Source of the DNA: GCA-002282575 sp964416645
GTDB lineage: Bacteria; Pseudomonadota; Gammaproteobacteria; Thiomicrospirales; Thiomicrospiraceae
Assembly: GCA_964416645.1 (NCBI GenBank)
Contig: CAYQEZ010000002.1
Coordinates: 14,616-78,615 of the forward strand
Direction: 5' to 3'
Length of the DNA stretch: 64,000 bases
Part shown: positions 59,815-64,000 of the stretch, in pieces
Layout: each line of letters begins with the position of its first letter
Numbering within the stretch: position 1 is the stretch's first letter
Notes under the pieces: generated by a model
Told to the model about the DNA's origin: nothing
Seen by the model: the letters and a program-made list of their open reading frames with translations, nothing else
Databases searched by the model: none
Translations under genes and position numbers: made by a program

Positions 59815-61275
59815 ATGAGTTTTCATCAAATGCCCCTAGTGCAGTTGGCAGAACAATTGCGCAACCAGTCGGTATCGAGTGTTGAATTAACACAGCATTT
59901 TCTAGACCGTATGACGCAGTTTGACGGTCAAATTAATAGTTACATTACGCCAACGCCTGAAATGGCGTTAGCACAAGCGACAGCGGCTGATGCACGTCGC
60001 GCTGCGGGCGAAAATGGTTTGTTGCTCGGTATTCCTTTGGCGCATAAAGATATTTTTTGTACCAAGGATGTGATTACCACTTGTGCTTCTAACATGTTGG
60101 CTAATTTCAAAGCGCCTTACAATGCAACGGTGGTCGAAAAACTCAATGCGGTTGGTATGGTGACTCTGGGTAAAGTGAACATGGATGAGTTCGCTATGGG
60201 TTCAACGACGGAAAATAGTGCGTTTGGGGTGACACGCAATCCTTGGAGTTTGGATGCCGTACCGGGCGGTTCATCAGGCGGTTCGGCAGCGGCTTTGGCA
60301 GCGGGTTTAGCGCCAGTGGCAACGGGTACGGATACGGGCGGTTCGATTCGTCAGCCCGCAGCTTTCTGTGGTGTGACGGGCATTAAGCCAACTTATGGCA
60401 GTGTCTCACGTTATGGTATGATCGCCTATGCATCGAGTTTGGATCAAGGCGGCCCTATGGCGAAAACCGCCGAAGATTGTGCGCATTTATTGTCAGCGAT
60501 GGCGGGTTTTGATGAGCGTGATTCTACCTGTGCCGAAGGCGTGCGTCCTGATTATGTCGCTGCGTTAAACGATTCGGTTAAAGGTTTGCGCATTGGCTTG
60601 CCTAAAGAGTATTTCGGTGAAGGTTTGTCGCCAGAAGTGAAAGCGGCGACCATGGCGGTGGCGGCTGAATTGGAAAAGCAAGGCGCGACGCTAGTTGAAG
60701 TGTCCTTACCTAATACCTCGGCAGCTATGCCCGCTTATTATGTGATTGCGCCTGCTGAAGCCAGCTCGAATTTATCGCGTTATGATGGTGTGCGTTTTGG
60801 TCATCGTTGTGACAATCCCAAAGACCTAAAAGACATGTACACCCGTTCACGTTCAGAAGGTTTTGGTGCGGAAGTGAAGCGTCGTATCATGGTCGGTGCT
60901 TATGTGTTGTCGGCGGGTTATTATGATGCTTATTACCTAAAAGCCCAGCGTGTGCGTCGTTTGATTAAGCAAGATTTTGTTACGGCTTTTGAACAGTGTG
61001 ATGTGATTCTTGGGCCAGTAGCACCTACGCCAGCCTGGAAGTTGGGTGAGAAAACGGCTGATCCAACGGCGATGTATTTAGCGGATATTTACACCATTCC
61101 TGTGAACTTGGCTGGTTTACCCGCGATTGCTATGCCAGCGGGCTTTACTGGTGGTCTGCCTGTGGGTGTTCAGTTGATTGGTAACTACTTCAGCGAGCCA
61201 AAACTGCTGAATGTGGCGCATCAATATCAACAAGCAACCGATCATCATCTACAAATGCCAGTGGCATTTGCTTAA
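59815..61275 (+). CDS. gatA: Asp/Glu-tRNA amidotransferase subunit A
   Basis: 486-aa amidase-family subunit that releases ammonia from glutamine for transamidation. Ser-cisSer-Lys triad: Lys in LAHKDIFCTKDV, Ser pair in PGGSSGGSAAALAAG and TDTGGSIRQPAAFCG. Followed by gatB after 24 nt. Confidence 0.97.
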   Translation: MSFHQMPLVQLAEQLRNQSVSSVELTQHFLDRMTQFDGQINSYITPTPEMALAQATAADARRAAGENGLLLGIPLAHKDIFCTKDVITTCASNMLANFKAPYNATVVEKLNAVGMVTLGKVNMDEFAMGSTTENSAFGVTRNPWSLDAVPGGSSGGSAAALAAGLAPVATGTDTGGSIRQPAAFCGVTGIKPTYGSVSRYGMIAYASSLDQGGPMAKTAEDCAHLLSAMAGFDERDSTCAEGVRPDYVAALNDSVKGLRIGLPKEYFGEGLSPEVKAATMAVAAELEKQGATLVEVSLPNTSAAMPAYYVIAPAEASSNLSRYDGVRFGHRCDNPKDLKDMYTRSRSEGFGAEVKRRIMVGAYVLSAGYYDAYYLKAQRVRRLIKQDFVTAFEQCDVILGPVAPTPAWKLGEKTADPTAMYLADIYTIPVNLAGLPAIAMPAGFTGGLPVGVQLIGNYFSEPKLLNVAHQYQQATDHHLQMPVAFA

Positions 61276-61299
61276 CGGACACCAAGGAGAATAACTACT

Positions 61300-62736
61300 A
61301 TGACATGGGAAACAGTCATTGGCCTTGAGGTTCATGCTCAACTGGCTACCAATACCAAAATTTTCTCAGCTGCATCGACCGCTTTTGGTGCTATGCCCAA
61401 TACCCAAGCTTGCTTGGTCGATTTGGGTATGCCAGGCGTGTTGCCTGTATTGAACAAAGGCGTGGTCGATATGGCCATCCGTTTCGGATTAGCCGTCGGT
61501 GCCACCGTAGCAGAAAAATCGGTGTTTGCGCGTAAAAATTATTTCTATCCTGACTTGCCTAAAGGTTATCAGATTTCACAATTTGAATTGCCTGTCGTCT
61601 TGGGTGGTCAAATTGAGATTGAGTTAGATGGTGGCGTGAAAAAAACCATTAATGTCACGCGTGCTCATTTGGAAGAAGATGCGGGTAAATCACTACACGA
61701 AGACTTTGAAGGCTATTCAGGTATTGACTTAAATCGTGCAGGCACGCCCTTATTAGAAATTGTTTCTGAACCAGAAATGCGTTCTCCTGCGGAAGCGGTT
61801 GCTTATGCGAAAAAACTGCATGAGTTGGTGCAGTACTTAGGTATTTGCGATGGTAACATGCAAGAAGGTTCTTTCCGTATCGATGCGAACATTTCCGTGC
61901 GTCGTCCTGGTGCGCCTTTTGGTACGCGCGCAGAGGTGAAGAACGTCAACTCGTTCAAATTTTTAGAACGCGCCATTATGTTTGAAGTGGAACGTCAAAT
62001 TGATGTTATTGAAGCGGGTGGTCAAGTGGTGCAAGAAACACGCTTGTACGATGCGGCTAAAGACGAAACCCGTTCAATGCGTTCTAAAGAAGAAGCGATG
62101 GATTATCGTTACTTCCCTTGTCCTGACTTATTGCCACTGATTATTACGCCTGCAATGATCGAAGCTGTAAAGGCTGAAATGCCCGAGTTGCCTGACGCAA
62201 AACGTGAACGTTTCATGAGTCAATATGGGCTGAATGATTACGACGCGATGGTGTTGACCAATAGTCGTGAAATTGCTGATTATTATGAAGCGGTGGTTGC
62301 GGCGACGGGCGGTAAGGATGCGAAAATTGCTGCCAACTGGGTGATGGGTGAGTTAAATGCGCGTTTGAATAACGATAATCTTAGCATTACTGAATCACCC
62401 GTTGATGCACAGCGTATGGCGGGCTTAATTGCACGTATCCTTGATAACACCATTTCGGGCAAAATCGCCAAAGATGTGTTCGATGCGATGTGGACGAGTC
62501 AAGATTCTGCCGATGCCATTATCGAGAGCAAAGGGTTAAAACAAATTACCGATCCGGTTGCAATTGCAGCGATGGTGCGTGGCGTTATCGATCAGTTCCC
62601 TGAGCAATTAGCGGAATACAAAGGTGGTCGAGATAAACTCTTCGGCTTCTTTGTTGGTGAGGTGATGAAAGCCACTAAAGGAAAAGCCAATCCCGGTCAA
62701 GTCAATCAAATTTTGAAAGACGAATTGGCTAAATGA
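61300..62736 (+). CDS. gatB: Asp/Glu-tRNA amidotransferase subunit B
   Basis: 478 aa; phosphorylates the Glu/Asp on tRNA and receives ammonia from GatA. The start METVIGLEVHAQL-like MTWETVIGLEVHAQLATNTK, FARKNYFYPDLPKGYQISQ, HLEEDAGKS and the C-terminal GatB/YqeY helical domain (ANWVMGELNARLNN to QVNQILKDEL) are all present. Terminated by the hairpin at 62756. Confidence 0.97.
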   Translation: MTWETVIGLEVHAQLATNTKIFSAASTAFGAMPNTQACLVDLGMPGVLPVLNKGVVDMAIRFGLAVGATVAEKSVFARKNYFYPDLPKGYQISQFELPVVLGGQIEIELDGGVKKTINVTRAHLEEDAGKSLHEDFEGYSGIDLNRAGTPLLEIVSEPEMRSPAEAVAYAKKLHELVQYLGICDGNMQEGSFRIDANISVRRPGAPFGTRAEVKNVNSFKFLERAIMFEVERQIDVIEAGGQVVQETRLYDAAKDETRSMRSKEEAMDYRYFPCPDLLPLIITPAMIEAVKAEMPELPDAKRERFMSQYGLNDYDAMVLTNSREIADYYEAVVAATGGKDAKIAANWVMGELNARLNNDNLSITESPVDAQRMAGLIARILDNTISGKIAKDVFDAMWTSQDSADAIIESKGLKQITDPVAIAAMVRGVIDQFPEQLAEYKGGRDKLFGFFVGEVMKATKGKANPGQVNQILKDELAK

Positions 62737-62755
62737 TCTCCTAACGAGAATGTGC

Positions 62756-62783
62756 AAACCCCACTCAAATAGTGGGGTTTTGT
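62756..62783 (+). terminator. gatCAB terminator
   Basis: A 9-bp stem AAACCCCAC (62756-62764) / GTGGGGTTT (62772-62780) with a 7-nt loop, followed by TGTTT, 20 nt past the gatB stop. Confidence 0.88.
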
Positions 62784-62815
62784 TTAAGAATCTATATCTT
62801 CTAAATGGAAAAGTT

Positions 62816-63784
62816 ATGCTAGCAGTATTGGCCATTGTGGTGGGTTTGGGGCTATTGGTTTGGAGTGCTGATCGCTTTGTTGAAGGTGCAGCATCAACAG
62901 CGCGATATTTTGGTATGCCACCGTTGTTGGTAGGAATGGTCATTGTGGGTATGGGAACCTCAGCTCCTGAAATGACGGTGTCGGTTCTGGCTGCTTCACA
63001 AGGTAGTCCTGGTATTGCGCTGGGTAATGCTTATGGCTCTAATATCACCAATATTGCGCTCATTTTGGGATTAACGGCACTCATCAGTCCTATTATTGTG
63101 CACTCACAGGTGGTGCGTAAAGAGTTACCTATTTTGATGGGTATTACGTTATTAGCCGCATGGCAGTTGTGGGATGGTGATATCAGTCGCATGGATGCTG
63201 TGGTGTTATTGCTGGTTTTTGTGGCGCTGATGGCTTGGACGATATGGCAGGGGATGCGATCAAAACGAGACTCACTGGCTAAAGAAATAGAAGCTGAGTT
63301 GAGTGAACATGAAATGCCGATTCAATATGCGCTCATGTGGACAGTAATTGGTCTTGTTGTGTTGATTGTCAGCTCACGGATGCTGGTGTGGGGTGCAGTC
63401 GATATTGCGCAAAGCTTAGGCGTAAGCGACATGATTATTGGCTTAACGATTGTAGCGATAGGCACTTCATTACCAGAGCTGGCTTCGTCAGTTATTGCCG
63501 CCCGCAAGGGAGAACATGATATTGCCTTAGGTAACATTATTGGTTCAAACATGTTTAATACATTAGCTGTTGTTGGTTTAGCAGGCGTCATTCATCCAAT
63601 GGCAGTCGATGCGGAAGTGTTTAACCGTGATATCTTGGTCATGATTGGACTGACATTTCTATTATTCATTATGGCTTACGCTTTTAATAAAAAGCGATCG
63701 GGTTGTATCAACCGAGTTGAAGGTGGTGTATTAATGCTCTGTTACGTGAGTTATACCAGCTATTTAATTGTCAGCGTTTTTTGA
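62816..63784 (+). CDS. Calcium/sodium antiporter, CaCA family (YrbG-like)
   Basis: ATG 62816 (MLAVLAIVVGLGLLVWSA) gives 322 aa with ten predicted helices; the frame extends upstream into the gatB terminator, which argues against the earlier start. The two alpha-repeat motifs are seen: GMVIVGMGTSAPEMTVS with GNAYGSNITNIALILG, and GLTIVAIGTSLPELASS with GNIIGSNMFNTLAVVG. Typical of K+-independent Na+/Ca2+ exchangers in the inner membrane. Confidence 0.92.
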   Translation: MLAVLAIVVGLGLLVWSADRFVEGAASTARYFGMPPLLVGMVIVGMGTSAPEMTVSVLAASQGSPGIALGNAYGSNITNIALILGLTALISPIIVHSQVVRKELPILMGITLLAAWQLWDGDISRMDAVVLLLVFVALMAWTIWQGMRSKRDSLAKEIEAELSEHEMPIQYALMWTVIGLVVLIVSSRMLVWGAVDIAQSLGVSDMIIGLTIVAIGTSLPELASSVIAARKGEHDIALGNIIGSNMFNTLAVVGLAGVIHPMAVDAEVFNRDILVMIGLTFLLFIMAYAFNKKRSGCINRVEGGVLMLCYVSYTSYLIVSVF

Positions 63785-64000
63785 CCCTATAGCCATGTGA
63801 TGAAAGAAAGCGTGATGAGCGAGGTAGAAGAGATGATTCGGGTCGATATGGTTTAGAGTGATATGATGATCATAAAGTGGATGATAGTCGCTACAATAGA
63901 TGTGAACCAGACAATGCTTGTTTTGCTATGTAAGAAATTGAGCGTTAAATAGATAGGTATTAACCTTGTTTTTGTCTGATCTTTATTTTAGTATCAATGA
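63785..64000. other. Right-edge sequence without recognised gene
   Basis: AT-rich sequence after the exchanger stop. I see no ORF of interest, hairpin or repeat; the next gene presumably begins beyond the window. Confidence 0.5.

Noticed and set aside
1..64000. CRISPR array, tRNA or rRNA genes
   Set aside because: No regularly spaced direct repeats, no T-loop-like GTTCRANNC with cloverleaf arms, and no rRNA-like conserved stretches were seen.

Overview
The window reads as chromosomal DNA of a gammaproteobacterium with moderate GC content and dense gene packing. Housekeeping blocks are in orders familiar from Pseudomonas-like and Thiotrichales-like genomes: argS-ftsN, yicC/rph-rdgB-hemW, ftsY/M16-M16-rsmD-coaD, fabA-fabB and gatCAB. 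A proteobacterial-type phosphoribulokinase (24733-25599) suggests Calvin-cycle CO2 fixation, so an autotrophic, perhaps sulfur-oxidising, lineage is plausible. That is inference: no RuBisCO or sulfur genes are in view. MotA/MotB-like proteins and a FliS-like chaperone suggest motility. I found no tRNA, rRNA or CRISPR array.

Layout. 1-4.3 kb (minus): the 5' part of bioA, a membrane protein, an aspartate-type aminotransferase, and a MotA-like gene with two MotB-like genes, one lacking the ion-binding Asp. 4.4-9.5 kb: a rhodanese-like/methyltransferase fusion, a semialdehyde dehydrogenase, an EAL-HDOD protein, a small DUF2892 protein and DAHP synthase. 9.6-18.1 kb: a dispersed repeat, argS, an FtsN-like SPOR protein, a diguanylate cyclase, and a metal-uptake block (SirB2-like, Fur/Zur-like, porin-like, ZnuA-like, ZnuB-like) with no ATPase gene.

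18.1-22.3 kb is the main accessory region. A 54-nt duplicate of the comM 5' end is followed by two copies of a structured repeat, an AT-rich hybrid sensor kinase, and then intact comM. This looks like a small insertion at the start of comM that left the gene whole.

22.3-46.3 kb: DUF423 protein, RNase T, ArgA, PRK, GyrB, FabA/FabB, a lytic transglycosylase lipoprotein, FtsY, an M16 peptidase pair, RsmD, CoaD, a PIG-L deacetylase, a degenerate fructosamine-kinase homologue, PBP1A, YicC/RNase PH/RdgB/HemW, FliS-like, DUF2470, MTA/SAH nucleosidase and LuxS. 46.3-47.05 kb is a gene-poor gap holding a broken XRE-regulator remnant. 47-64 kb: ArgJ, a Nudix-ThiE fusion, a UbiA-family protein, a receiver-domain fragment, TrpS, AroC, an MFS transporter, a 46-aa membrane protein, LeuB, an M23 peptidase overlapping a bactofilin by 97 nt, Asd, TruA, TrpF, GatC/A/B and a Ca2+/Na+ exchanger.

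The most notable items are the insertion at comM, a MITE-like repeat family of about 146-170 bp with at least four recognisable copies, the asymmetric stator operon, the pseudokinase, and the M23/bactofilin overlap.
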